Shown piece after piece: positions 1 to 9,330 of a stretch of 64,000 nt of DNA; within the stretch, counting starts at the first letter, position 1; the number at the start of each line of letters is the position of its first letter. The translations under genes were made by a program, and so were the position numbers. The stretch spans positions 96,829,291-96,893,290 of the forward strand of contig OY740773.1 of assembly GCA_963513935.1 (NCBI GenBank). Direction: 5' to 3'. Source of the stretch: Aphrophora alni (Eukaryota; Arthropoda; Insecta; Hemiptera; Aphrophoridae). The notes beneath the pieces are model-generated. The model saw nothing but the letters and a program-made list of their open reading frames with translations, had not been told where the DNA came from and made no database searches.

Positions 1-300
1 CTCTTTCCTTTTTCTTATTTGTTCTTTTACTTGCCCATACGTAGGGTAGAAAAAGATGTGTGACGATTAAACAAATCTATGTCAATTGATTTTTTTTATT
101 TTTAATTTATTGATTTTAACGCTTATACGTTTTCCCCAGCAGTATTGTTAATACAATAATACTTTAAGTGAAAAACATATGACCTAGACTGGGAATTGAA
201 CTAAAGAATTGGTAACTCAAAAATTGCATCAAAAAAGCAAATTCAAGTGAGAAGCGTACGCCCTTTACAGTGAAGAGCACTAAGGATAGCTCAGTTGATA
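1..300 (+). repeat. tRNA-containing dispersed repeat, truncated copy 1
   Basis: This stretch matches 19545-19840 almost base for base, with small differences in T-run lengths and scattered substitutions. The match stops at about position 300, inside the D-arm of the tRNA-like unit (after AGCTCAGTTGATA). From there on the two copies share nothing. The left edge lies outside the window. The segment TGACCTAGACTGGGAATTG near 180-200 is the antisense of a T-arm and is paired in the fuller copy. It is a breakpoint-truncated member of a mobile family; its class is not certain. Confidence 0.75.
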
Positions 301-740
301 AAGTTTCAATAGGTAAGTTGTCATCTTCAGTTGGTATTTACGTACAAACGTTGTGCAAATGCCCGAAGGGTTGCAGTGAAGCATTTTAGCTACTACTCAT
401 TGAGTGAAGCCTATCTTTGGTTAGTGGTACATATTTGTCCAGTTTTTTTCTTATCCAATATACAAATCATCAAAAATATCAACTCCATTTTGAAACTAAT
501 CTACACATGTCTTGCCCGTCCGTCCGTCGTCTATCTCATCTTACGAATCACGATAGTGGCTATAAATAAAGATAGGAAAATGAAATTTGATATAGGAGAT
601 TATAATGTGATCATTTCTATTAAAATTTAGAAAAATCGAATTGAAAAGCTCAAAATTGTGGCCATTTTAAACAGTTTCTCGTGTGTTATTCAACTTAAAA
701 CACACGAAAATGTGTACATTTCATTTGTGCATGTAATGGC
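301..740. other. AT-rich stretch with no gene recognised
   Basis: There is one open frame of 99 codons (331-630, +). It shows no recognisable domain, and its composition and lack of context argue against a gene. Nothing else is identifiable. Confidence 0.5.
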
Positions 741-905
741 ATCAGCAATAACTCTCTATGATGACAAATAGTGAAGGTATTGTTAGAAATGTAACTTCGA
801 AATCTGATCTCTCAAGAAAATATGACATTCGGCAAACCTGATTCATCGATACGAGCGTAGCAAGTAGAAACCCCCTTCAAATATATACAGCTTCACGGCC
901 CCTTA
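740..905. repeat. Fragment of a dispersed family with GAGCGAAGC-type motif
   Basis: The segment contains ATACGAGCGTAGCAAGTAGA followed by a tract like AAATATATACAGC. Related strings occur at 9050-9170, at 56990-57070 (GCGAGCGAAGCAAGTGGAG) and, inverted, at 62095-62165 (CTCACTTCGCTCGTG). Membership rests on these short shared strings only. Confidence 0.3.
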
Positions 906-939
906 TTCACATCTCTATTCCTACTTCAAGAAAGTAGTG

Positions 940-1045
940 TAATACGAGATAGAATAAAACTCAAACACAAGTTCTCACAAAAATTACGTTTACTTAATTA
1001 ACACGTTTCAACGACAAAGTCGCCATCCTCAAGTGATACATGAGC
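940..1045 (-). repeat. PLE 3' terminal segment (family with termini at 28.7 and 29.2 kb)
   Basis: On the minus strand this lies just downstream of the decayed PLE coding tail. It shares GTTCTCACAAAAATTACGTT and the neighbouring GTCGCCATC block with 29191-29280 and 28651-28731. The link gives those two otherwise anonymous repeat pairs a likely identity as PLE termini. The assignment combines sequence similarity, which is seen, with position relative to coding sequence, which is an inference. Confidence 0.6.
1001..1033 (-). ncRNA. Degenerate hammerhead-like motif
   Basis: Minus strand: a CTTGAGGA block (one extra T relative to CTGANGA), a hairpin GGCGAC-TTT-GTCGTT, GAAA, then CGTGTT. The hairpin pairs along all six positions, two of them G-T. 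The inserted T probably breaks the catalytic core. Confidence 0.4.
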
Positions 1046-1224
1046 TAATAACGAAACTATAACTAGCACTGTTCCAAATCCCGTATTTATACAAAAAAAT
1101 AGGCCTTGTCTAAACCTACTTTCTAATATTAAGGCGTTAACAAGTGCCTCGCGACATTCTAAATAACTTAAAGAGTTAACATCTAACTAATACAATATTC
1201 TGAAGTAATCTTATATCTAACAAT

Positions 1225-1704
1225 ACAATTTTACATTAATATAGAACTTTTTATCGGCCCTAATTCATTATTTACAGTTATATTAAGGTATTTGTTAATA
1301 TAAAAAGTTTCCCATGCATCATTGTATTTAATTTTGTAACATTTTTCAATAACACAGAGTTTTCTATTTTGAAATAATGTTTTTCCTCTAAACAATGTTT
1401 AGTCATAGCTGATTTATCAGGCCTATTATATTTAACTGGGCAAATTTTTCTTTTTGTCTTATCCTGACATTTTGTTTTGTTTTGTTTTGCCTAAATATTT
1501 TTTCGGACGTATTTCTCAATCTATAGAATAAATTCCTGATTTATCTTGTTCTTGGATTTTATCTTTAGGATTTCCCAAAATTTTACAAAGATTATTCTCG
1601 GTTGACATTGCTATATTTAAATTTGCATACTTACTTAGCGATTTTTTTTTACAATATTTGACATTAGATAGTATGATATGAAATTCGCAATATCTGTGTA
1701 ACAA
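1225..1704 (-). pseudogene. Penelope-like element, C-terminal GIY-YIG endonuclease remnant
   Basis: The minus-strand reading gives NPKDKIQEQDKSGIYSID, then an in-frame stop, then KKYLGKTK. These are the GIY and YIG halves of a Penelope-type endonuclease domain. Further on come KYNRPDKSAMTKHCLEEKH and, after a frameshift, AWETFYINKYLN and NELGPIKSS, which resemble the Penelope C-terminus. At least one nonsense change (at the position where Cys usually follows the GIY strand) and one frameshift make it inactive. The reverse transcriptase part is absent. The terminus at 940-1045 lies downstream in the expected direction. Confidence 0.75.
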
Positions 1705-1844
1705 CTGTTTTAAATGTGCTTACTGTGGTTACAATTTAACATCTCCTACAAGACCCAAGAAACCAATTTTTGTTATTAAATTTTGAGAATCAACTTGTAG
1801 TACATTGATAATCGGGATAGTACCATGATGGAGCTTCAACTTGT

Positions 1845-1960
1845 TTATTTTTTGTTTAAAGGGGAAAAACATCACTTAAAAACGCATAAAATAGAAATCC
1901 TTAGCACTCGACCCTCTAATACCATCAGGTTGCTCAAGAGGAAAGATGATTATAGTAGGT
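1845..1960 (+). repeat. R1 family, head fragment
   Basis: Begins GTTTAAAGGGGAAAAAC and keeps the A-rich tract and a decayed CTCGACCCTCTAATA block. The tail is missing. Confidence 0.45.
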
Positions 1961-2044
1961 CTACTCCAAAATGTCTTACAAAACCAAATGATAATTAAAA
2001 TACATCCTTTTACCATGTCAAATTTATTTTTTTCAATTGTTATT

Positions 2045-2272
2045 ATCACCATATAAAAAAAAGAAACTAATCTAAAATAAAGACCTCTATCTCTCGAATA
2101 CTTTAATAACTTGAGAGTTGAAAAAGACTAAATTTAGTCAAGAACGACTTTATAGGAAAAATGAAAGAGAGGGGTCTAACAAAAACTACATAAAAAGGGT
2201 GTAGATCCAGCAATGATCCCTCAGGATTGCCAACTCCGTCCTCACTATAAGTGAGCACCTAAGTGTTATATT
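2045..2272 (+). repeat. R1 family copy
   Basis: Keeps CTCTCGAATACTTTAATA, GGTGTAGATCCAG, AGGATTGCCAA and the terminal palindrome as CTCACTATAAGTGAG. The head is missing. It lies 150 bp left of the piggyBac insertion. Confidence 0.7.
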
Positions 2273-2443
2273 CCGTAATAACATAGAATCTATATGTAAA
2301 TTATTTTACATCCTTTGAAACTTTGCAATCTACGAAATAGATGACCTCCTAATTCCTTTTGCGAGAAATCCTGCTAACAATTTAGTCTTTCTTAACATTA
2401 ATTTCATCAAACATCTGTTAAAGATTAACCCTGGAGAGACACA

Positions 2444-2464
2444 CTGGGGTGTATCACACCCCAG
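2444..2464. promoter_or_regulatory. Palindrome in left piggyBac terminus
   Basis: CTGGGGTG, a 5-base spacer, then CACCCCAG: a perfect 8-bp dyad directly inside the left inverted repeat. Looser versions (TGGGG, spacer, CACCCCA) lie at about 2617-2635 and 2659-2677. All could act as subterminal transposase-binding or hairpin sites; function is inferred. Confidence 0.6.
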
Positions 2465-2766
2465 TCATTCTTTTTTTGTTTATATCCACACCAGGTTTGA
2501 GGCAGGGAAATTTTAACCTCCATGTAAATTAAGTTGGTAGCCTTGGCTGTCAATGCCAGTACAGCTCCTGGTCAGTTCTGTGTCATCTGCTGAACAATAA
2601 GGTTAGATATCTGCTGTGGGGTTCATTACACCCCAGTGTGTCTCTCGCGTTGCGGTTGTGGGGTTATTTTCACCCCAGTGTGTCTTTCGTGTCTTCATTT
2701 TGTTAATAGTGTGATTTTATATTTTATAGTGTTCTCTTAATTTATTATAAGTAAAATTTGTACAAA

Positions 2767-4536
2767 ATGGATTTAGGGAGTGACGCAATTAGGGACTTGC
2801 TTTGTGAAGATGAGGATAGTGATTTAAGCGACTTTGGAGGTGATGATACGGACTTCGTACTTGAGGAATCTCAAGTGTCTGATGAAGAGGTTGCTGATGA
2901 AAATGCTGTTCCCGAGCCCATCCAGCAAATTCCAGACCCGGAGGCAAACAGAGACCAAGGAGATAGGCAAAGCGGAGGACCTAGACTTCTGAATGTTTCT
3001 TTACCCCTTCAGCGTGTTAGGAATGTAGCAAGTCGCATTGGGAAGAATGGACATTTGTGGAGTGTAGTGGAACCTGAGAGAAGAGGCCGTCCCCAAGCCA
3101 GAAACCTGGTAATTCATTTGCCTGGTGCAAAAGGACAAGCAAGAAATGTAAGTAGGCCCTTAGAGTCATGGAATCAACTTATTGATAATGTGATTTTATC
3201 AGAAATAACACTTAGAATAAATGAGCAAATAGTTAGGGCTAATCAAAAAACTCAAAATAAGCAAAGTTACCATGGTAATACATCTGAAAATGAATTGTTA
3301 GCATTCATTGGGTTGTTATACCTTTCTGGGGTTCAAAAAAACTGCCATAGAAATTTGGAGGAACTCTGGTCTGTTACATTCGGAATCTCAATCTACCGAG
3401 CAACCATGAGTTTGAACAGATTCAATTTTTTAGGGCAGTGCCTAAGGTTTGATGACAGGAATACCAGACAAGCTAGGAGAGAATCAGATAAATTTGCCCC
3501 TATACGTAATATATGGGAGAAATTTGTCGACAATTCAAAATTATTTTATACTCCATCGGAATATTGCACAGTGGATGAACAGTTACTAGGATTCAGGGGA
3601 CGTTGCCCATTCCGTGTTTATATGAGGAGTAAACCGGACAAATACGGTATCAAAATTATAATGATGAATGATGCTAAAACCTATTATATGGTGAATGCTA
3701 CACCTTATGTGGGGAAGTTTAAACCCCCAAACAACGAACAAGTTCCTTCATACCACGTAAGAACGTTGAGTGAACCTATTCACAATACCAATAGAAAGTT
3801 AACAGTAGATAATTGGTTTTCTTCTGTGCCTTTGTTTCGTACAATGCTTCATGAATATAAGCTGACTATGGTAGGAACATTAAGGTCAAATAAACCAGAA
3901 CTACCACCTTCCTTTATTGCGAAAAAACCAGAAGGAACTTCACTGTTTGCATTTGATTCAGATAACATGCTAGTCTCCCATTCTCCAAAGAAAAATAAAA
4001 ATGTATTGTTACTATCCACCATGCATAGAACCAAGGAAATAGATGAAGAAACCAACAAACCCTCAGTAATACTGTTTTACAACTCGACTAAAGGTGGAAG
4101 AGATTCATTTGACCAGCTATGTCATACCTACTCTGTGGCTCGAGTCTCCAACCGCTGGCCACTTCGTGTCTGGTATGGAATACTGGACCAAAGTGCTATA
4201 AATGCAATGATTATATACAACTGTAGAGAAGAAAATAAAAAAATGAAAAGGAGAAGTTTTCTTCAAGAACTGGCTCTTTCCATGGTGAAGCCTTTCCTCC
4301 AATCCAGATTAGAAGTAGCTACCCTTAGGCGCAGTATCCGTATCATGATTTGTGACATCTTAGGCGTTCCTAATCAACAAGACCAAAGGCCAGCAGTAGG
4401 ACAACCACGACAACAGAGAAGATGTAGTTTCTGTCCTCGTAACCGTGACAGAAAAACAAAGAATGTCTGCACCTCATGCCACAGAAGTATGTGTGACGAA
4501 CACAGGGCTACACTTTGCAATGAGTGCATAGACTGA
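2767..4536 (+). CDS. piggyBac transposase (PGBD/DDE_Tnp_1_7 family), 589 aa
   Basis: Catalyses cut-and-paste transposition at TTAA sites in the nucleus. I start at the ATG at 2767, preceded by ACAAA; the open frame extends nine bases upstream without another ATG. The N-terminus is acidic (CEDEDSDLSDFGGDD), as in many PGBD proteins. The domain core starts near ELLAFIGLLYLSGV. Catalytic aspartates are visible: D270 in CTVDEQ, D348 in LTVDNWFSS, D446 and D449 in KGGRDSFDQL. They match the D268, D346, D447 and D450 spacing of the classical piggyBac protein. The C-terminus is a cysteine-rich finger (CSFC, CTSC, CDEH, CNEC), which in this family binds the terminal repeats. Length is normal, with no stops or frameshifts, so it may be functional. 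An active source copy or recent arrival is an inference. Confidence 0.93.
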   Translation: MDLGSDAIRDLLCEDEDSDLSDFGGDDTDFVLEESQVSDEEVADENAVPEPIQQIPDPEANRDQGDRQSGGPRLLNVSLPLQRVRNVASRIGKNGHLWSVVEPERRGRPQARNLVIHLPGAKGQARNVSRPLESWNQLIDNVILSEITLRINEQIVRANQKTQNKQSYHGNTSENELLAFIGLLYLSGVQKNCHRNLEELWSVTFGISIYRATMSLNRFNFLGQCLRFDDRNTRQARRESDKFAPIRNIWEKFVDNSKLFYTPSEYCTVDEQLLGFRGRCPFRVYMRSKPDKYGIKIIMMNDAKTYYMVNATPYVGKFKPPNNEQVPSYHVRTLSEPIHNTNRKLTVDNWFSSVPLFRTMLHEYKLTMVGTLRSNKPELPPSFIAKKPEGTSLFAFDSDNMLVSHSPKKNKNVLLLSTMHRTKEIDEETNKPSVILFYNSTKGGRDSFDQLCHTYSVARVSNRWPLRVWYGILDQSAINAMIIYNCREENKKMKRRSFLQELALSMVKPFLQSRLEVATLRRSIRIMICDILGVPNQQDQRPAVGQPRQQRRCSFCPRNRDRKTKNVCTSCHRSMCDEHRATLCNECID

Positions 4537-4933
4537 AAAAGTATCAGAAAAAGGTGGCTGGCTAAGAAAACCTATTGTATATATTTGTGAATTTAATATT
4601 TTCTTATAAAATACATTTTGTTACTTGGATGATATGCCTTTTACTACCCTTAATTCCCATTAGGAAAAAAATTTGAAATTATTTTGTATATGTATAACAA
4701 ATTGTACATGTTTTTGGGATGCATTTATAATTAATTCAGTAAATATACTAAATTATTATTATTATTTTTTTTTTTTTTACTAAAATGTGTTAAATAGGAT
4801 GTACAAATATTGGAAATATCGTTAAAACTACAAGAAGTTAAACAAATAGGAAAATAAAAAATAATAAATCTGGGGTGCTATACACCCCAGTGTGTCTTTC
4901 ACGTTGTCAGTAACCAAGTGTGTCCCTCCAGGG
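4537..4933. other. piggyBac 3' untranslated and right subterminal region
   Basis: AT-rich DNA with possible AATAAA-like signals just after the stop (ATAAAATACATT near 4606). It ends in the palindrome CTGGGGTG-5-CACCCCAG (4870-4890) and the right inverted repeat ending CCAGGG at 4933. Confidence 0.6.
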
Positions 4934-5320
4934 ACATACATACTAATATTAATACATACTAGACTAATATTTATTATTATTAACCATATAATAAAGATAT
5001 CGAGAGTGTTATATATTAATTTAAATTATTTTATTAATTATAACCGTGGAGGACAATTTAATATCATTTCTATTTCGTAAATGTACATTTAATTTACATA
5101 GAGATTAGGATACAGGCACTTTCAGTTGTTCTAGGATTGGTCGTATTGTTTTTTGTACGTTCTAATTGCAGCTCTAAATGTCCAATCAAAGCTTCTCCTA
5201 ATTATCTCTCTATACTAATGACTGAAATTTGACCTTAAATTTTATATCATTTTTGCTATTTCATATAGTTTTTAATACACCCGCCTTTCTTTCAATTTGA
5301 TTGATGATCGATAAGCCAGC

Positions 5321-5322
<2 letters not shown>
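4934..5322. other. AT-rich spacer, no gene recognised
   Basis: No coding, RNA or repeat signature beyond low-complexity AT runs. Confidence 0.5.

Positions 5323-5379
<57 letters not shown>
5323..5379. repeat. (TA)n microsatellite
   Basis: Uninterrupted AT dinucleotides for about 57 bp. Confidence 0.95.
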
Positions 5380-5383
<4 letters not shown>

Positions 5384-5384
5384 A

Positions 5385-5585
5385 CAATAAATGTAAAAAA
5401 GACCATAAAATAAAAACCTCTTGCTCTCGAATACTCTAATAGAGTCGGAGTCGGAAGAGAACAAGAGTTGGTTAAGAGAGAACTGATTAAAAAAATTAAA
5501 GAGTGAGATTTAACCCCAAGATTAGATGACGAAAGGTGTAAATGTACTCACACCGGTGTAAATTCCATGAGTTTGTCACACCAGT
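5385..5585 (+). repeat. R1 family copy
   Basis: CTCGAATACTCTAATA and AACAAGAGTTGGTTAAGAGA are both intact. The tail is decayed after GGTGTAAATG. Confidence 0.7.
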
Positions 5586-5736
5586 CAATACGTACCATAA
5601 TAGAACCTCTGAAGGAAAACTAGTAGGAATGCAATTTTATGTAATATGGGACACTTACTAACATGTGTGTCAACAGTAGACTTTGCTGGGATTTTGTTTT
5701 AAAATAAATAATTTGAAAGATTTAATATTTTTTTAA

Positions 5737-5760
5737 TTTTTTTTTTTTTTTTTTTTTTTT
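5737..5760. repeat. T24 homopolymer
   Basis: 24 consecutive T. Confidence 0.95.
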
Positions 5761-5841
5761 AAAGAGTTGCTTTTTTCGTAACATAACCCTAAAAAAATTA
5801 CTTAATTTTTCCATGAGATAATCCAAATTCCATAGTTATGA

Positions 5842-5877
5842 ATAACCGGTTTCGACTGTTTAAACCGTCATCGTCAG
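5842..5877 (-). ncRNA. Hammerhead-like motif, core intact
   Basis: Minus strand: CTGACGA, a hairpin opening GAC and closing GTC, GAAA, then CCGG and TTAT. Both conserved core boxes of a type I hammerhead (CUGANGA and GAAA) are present. The palindromic ACCGGT would form a very short helix III, as in PLE ribozymes. Activity is unproven. Confidence 0.5.
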
Positions 5878-5933
5878 ATCCAAAACATCATGAAGTCGTT
5901 CAGCCATGCGTCGTCCCGTTAAATGCTTTGGAT

Positions 5934-5967
5934 CTGACGATGACAGCTTAACTGTCAAAACCGGTTA
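5934..5967 (+). ncRNA. Hammerhead-like motif, GAAA box mutated
   Basis: Plus strand: CTGACGA, stem GACAG-CTTAA-CTGTC, then AAAA where GAAA is expected, then CCGGTTAT. It is the partner arm of 5842-5877. The single core change should abolish cleavage. Confidence 0.45.
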
Positions 5968-5990
5968 TAAGGATAAAATTTGAGTTTTCT

Positions 5991-6560
5991 GACGAAAAAA
6001 TAAAAAGCAATTAATCGACAATATATTCATTGAATAGACAATCCAGGAGGCTACACCAAACATTATATTTAAACGATGTTTTTGTGTTTTCGCCAATTAT
6101 TCTTGAAATTTTCTATTATAAGCAATTTTGTAAACTGATTTGGGTAATTAATGTTCAAATTTTAATAAAATTAAACGGAACCTATAGTTAAGCGAAAATT
6201 GTTGTTTTTAACAATATCTACCGAATCAAGTTTTTAAAAATATGGCGAACAATATTTTTTATTTCAGTTTTTAGTGATTACATTTTAACATAATTTGATC
6301 AACATCATCGAATTCGTTTATAGAAAAATCTTAATTTTGAATGTTTTTCCGCATAACTACTTTCAAATTCTTTTTTGGGCTAAGGAGACAGATTTTCCGC
6401 AAAAAATTTTATTAATTTTTCAACCCGACACAAAATTGTCACTATACAAGCTATATAAAAAATATAAAAATTGACAACTAAATAGCTACTACAATATACA
6501 AAAGAATTACAGTATTTTATATAACAGTAAAGCTCGTATATTTATGCACTTGAATCACTG
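5991..6560. other. AT-rich spacer, no gene recognised
   Basis: No domain or repeat match seen. Confidence 0.5.
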
Positions 6561-6574
6561 TTAAATCTTTGTAG

Positions 6575-6878
6575 AAGAAATCAAAACTACTTGGATGCAG
6601 TTCCAAATACATTGATTGGTCTCGAAAACCTAAGCCTGCAAACGTTGGCTGCACTGTCAAACCGAATCCTGAAAACAGGAAACATTAAATATCTTAGGGA
6701 ACATGTGAGACGGGATACAGCTAACCTCATTGGATACAGAAAGGGTGGATTCTTGAGGGTTTATTCTGATATGTTCTTTGCTGGATATAGTAGACAGTTT
6801 AATCAATTTTTGTTTATAAGACAGAGATTCGAGTTTATTTATTTTTATTACATTCATACTTATTATTTAGAAAGTTAA
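6575..6878 (+). CDS. Possible isolated exon, unknown product
   Basis: The frame opens right after CTTTGTAG, a plausible splice acceptor, and has no in-frame ATG start. It reads YLDAVPNTLIGLENLSLQ and later REHVRRDTANLIGYRKGG, with amino-acid and base composition (to about 6790) more protein-like than the flanks. After that it runs into AT-rich, hydrophobic low-complexity residues that look non-coding. I recognise no family. It could be a host exon, a fossil element or chance. Confidence 0.2.
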
Positions 6879-7584
6879 AATATTGTTATATGGATTAAGA
6901 TAAATTTTCAAAAATATCAAACTTTAATATATTCTTTGAATTTCTTTATTCAAAAACTTGTTTATTTAAAAAGGTTATTTCATTATTTTTGTAAACCCAG
7001 CAGTCATCATCTCTTTAAAAGGGGGAGGAAAAGAGTGTATTACTTTTTATTAATTTTTCTCTGTTTCGGTTGTTCTATACTCCCAAATAAGCCGATTATA
7101 AATATACAGCAGATAAAAGAATTTAATTTCATTAAAATCTAGATTTTATTGTTTATTTATTCGATATTTAAAACTTAATATTCCTTAATATAAAACATCT
7201 TGCGAAAAAACGTTTATTAGAAAAAATGGAAAATACAACCTTACAGTAAATTTTAATTCATGTTGTGTTTCACACGTTATGTTCGATAATCAAACACATA
7301 TTCAATTATCTCCAGCTTATAACAACGTACAAGTTTATAATGAAAGCAGATTTATTAGAATTCAAACTGGCAACTAAGCTATGCAAATTGGAACTCTACA
7401 TCCAGAATATCAATTTAAAATAAATTGATTGTAGCATATATTTGATTAAATGAGAAATTAAAAAAAAAAATCTAACCGTGAAAGAATACTGTACTACACA
7501 CCGAGATGCCTTCCAGAGCTCACTTAAAGTTAGTACGACCTTGGAAATCACGAGGGAACATAGTTTAGGTTAGGTTATGTTTAT
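6879..7584. other. AT-rich spacer, no gene recognised
   Basis: Only a short low-complexity open frame (6936-7142), judged spurious. Confidence 0.5.
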
Positions 7585-7775
7585 ATCTATACTTTTGTCA
7601 TATAATCTAAGTTAAATCTCGTGCTTTCTTCTTTCTTATCGGGTCTCTCTTGTCCAACTTTGACAGTATTAGAGTGTTCGAGAGCTAGGGAGTATTTATG
7701 TTGTTCTTTTCTTCCTTCTTTTATAAGGTGATGATGAACGAGACGATTTCGACTTTCACAAGGAAAGAAAAACAA
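7585..7775 (-). repeat. R1 family copy
   Basis: The inverse strand keeps the A-rich GGAAGAAAAGAACA tract, CTCTCGAACACTCTAATA and a decayed ACAAGAGAGACCCGATAAGA block. Confidence 0.7.
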
Positions 7776-7884
7776 ATACACTCAAAAGGTTTAATTTCTT
7801 GTAATAATCTAGGTCCTTTTTAACAACATTTGTTTCTTTGTATGTTCGTAACACTTACAACGATAAAAAACTGTAGGTTATTTG

Positions 7885-8211
7885 AAGACTGTCTAAGAAG
7901 CTCGAATATTATTTTTCATTCAGAAGAAACTATGGTTTACAACGGAGAATCAACCCTCACCTACAGCCAACTTTCCAGACGACTTGTGCCTACTAATGCA
8001 GGAGCTTTAGCGTAAAATGTACGTTCGTCGGAATTAAAAACACACATCTAACTTTATTGTCCAGTTTAGAACCAACTGTGAATATAATCTCACTGGATGG
8101 TATTCATAAAGTACATACTGAAATTCCTGTACATCAGGAGTGTTGGGGCTTTAAGAATCTGATCAATGAGGATTCAAATATTGGTTATAAGGCAAAATAT
8201 GGAGCATAATC
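7885..8211 (+). pseudogene. Possible acyl-CoA synthetase / 4-coumarate-CoA-ligase-like fragment
   Basis: Two coding-like segments lie on the plus strand. The first reads LFEDCLRSSNIIFHSEET and then ESTLTYSQLSRR, resembling the N-terminal LTYSQL region of insect 4CL/luciferase-like ligases. After a stop and a gap comes a second stretch, TVNIISLDGIHKV and ECWGFKNLINEDSNIGYKA, resembling the region some 100 residues further on in the same family. The intervening residues, the ATP-binding P-loop and the C-terminal domain are absent. No intron signals are obvious, so a truncated processed copy is possible. The family call is from memory of the pattern and is tentative. Confidence 0.35.
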
Positions 8212-8215
8212 GTAC

Positions 8216-8990
8216 ATTGTATGAAGTAAAAGTCCAAAATTGTCGAGGGTCTGTAGAGATTTACTGAGACAATGCGGTTCTCACTATATTCGTATTGTTC
8301 ACCCGAAGAATTATTAAACACAACGTTGTAGCCTGGATACACAATGTTGATAGTGAGTTATTCTTTAGTAAGGTTATGTTTGGGTTAATTTTATGTGAAC
8401 ATTTACCTGTGAGAATGTCTTCGTATGATTGCAACTTCTTTTAAATTGATTATGTTTCGTCACAGTTAGGAAAATACGTATTATCACTTTTTGTATAAAT
8501 AAACGCAAATAATTCTTCCTCTGATTTTATTCCAAATATCATATACTATCAAACCGTAATATGTTGCCTGTTCCAATCATAGTATAAAGTAATTCGACAT
8601 ACTGTAATCCCAAGCTTTCCAGAGCAGAGACAAAAGAACAAAACAAATAAATACACCAAAAACAATTCTCCCCTCATAAGTTTACATGCGCATTTAAATA
8701 GCCACATTTTTTCCCTCTGAATTTGCATTTAAATTAGATTCTACCTGTTAGTGGAAGAGTTGAATATATGTTAGGAGAATGTTATCAGAAACTCTTCCAT
8801 CCAGGCTTATCTCAATTATATTTTTATGTTTGTAATAAAGAGATTAAATTATCAAAGCAAGTTAGACTACCTCAGCAACAATGTCTTATTGGTAAAAAAA
8901 AAATAAAAAATTCTATTTAATTAGAAAATAAAAACATAACCTTATACATTTATGTAATAGTAACATTAATTTTTGGTTTTTTTGAACCTC
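8216..8990. other. AT-rich spacer, no gene recognised
   Basis: No coding or repeat signature identified. Confidence 0.5.
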
Positions 8991-9330
8991 GTAATTGTGT
9001 ACAAGTACATCACTACTTGCTTGGTGTGGGTTAGGCCCTAGTAGCTAGTAAACTGTGTCCACTCGCTTCGCTCATCTTAGTATGTCTGTCTTGGCAGGCG
9101 TCGAAGCTATACATATGCGAAAGATCCTCCACTCGCTTAGCTGGAGCCGGTGACTCGACCCTTACACGGATCTCGTAACTATGCAAATATCACATATTTT
9201 TGTAAGCTCTGGTTTCGAAATTACTTTTTTTTTTTAATATCTTCGCTATTTGTCATCGTAAATATATTACACTAGTACCATTAGATGCAGAATTGAAATT
9301 TGCAAAGTTGTATTTAATGTAGTGTGCTAT
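8991..9330. repeat. Fragment of the GAGCGAAGC-type dispersed family
   Basis: Contains TCCACTCGCTTCGCTCATC and a second CCACTCGCTTAGCTGGAG, plus ATCTTCGCTATTTGTCATCG, similar in kind to strings near 62095-62290. Locally more GC-rich than the flanks. Confidence 0.3.

Larger units (their letters stand above)
2429..4933 (+). mobile_element. piggyBac-type DNA transposon, 2.5 kb, apparently autonomous
   Basis: Terminal inverted repeats begin CCCTGGAGAGACACACT at the left and, read inward from the right end, CCCTGGAGGGACACACT: one mismatch in 17. The left end abuts TTAA (2425-2428), the target piggyBac elements duplicate. The right end is followed by ACAT, so the second TTAA is absent. A 15-mer, AGACACACTGGGGTG, occurs in one orientation at 2437-2451 and in the other at 2629-2643, 2671-2685 and 4883-4897. 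These could be transposase-binding sites. The only gene inside is the transposase. Confidence 0.9.
5825..5990. repeat. Outward-facing inverted PLE-like termini
   Basis: Two arms of roughly 55 bp lie about 45 bp apart. Each contains TTTGGATCTGACGATGAC and AACCGGTTAT, one on each strand. This is the shortest of the six inverted-terminus loci in the window. Confidence 0.6.

Noticed and set aside
331..630. 99-codon open frame
   Set aside because: No domain, no splice or promoter context, and located in AT-rich repeat-flanking DNA.
3849..4302. Minus-strand frames of 61-69 codons
   Set aside because: They are antisense to the piggyBac transposase.
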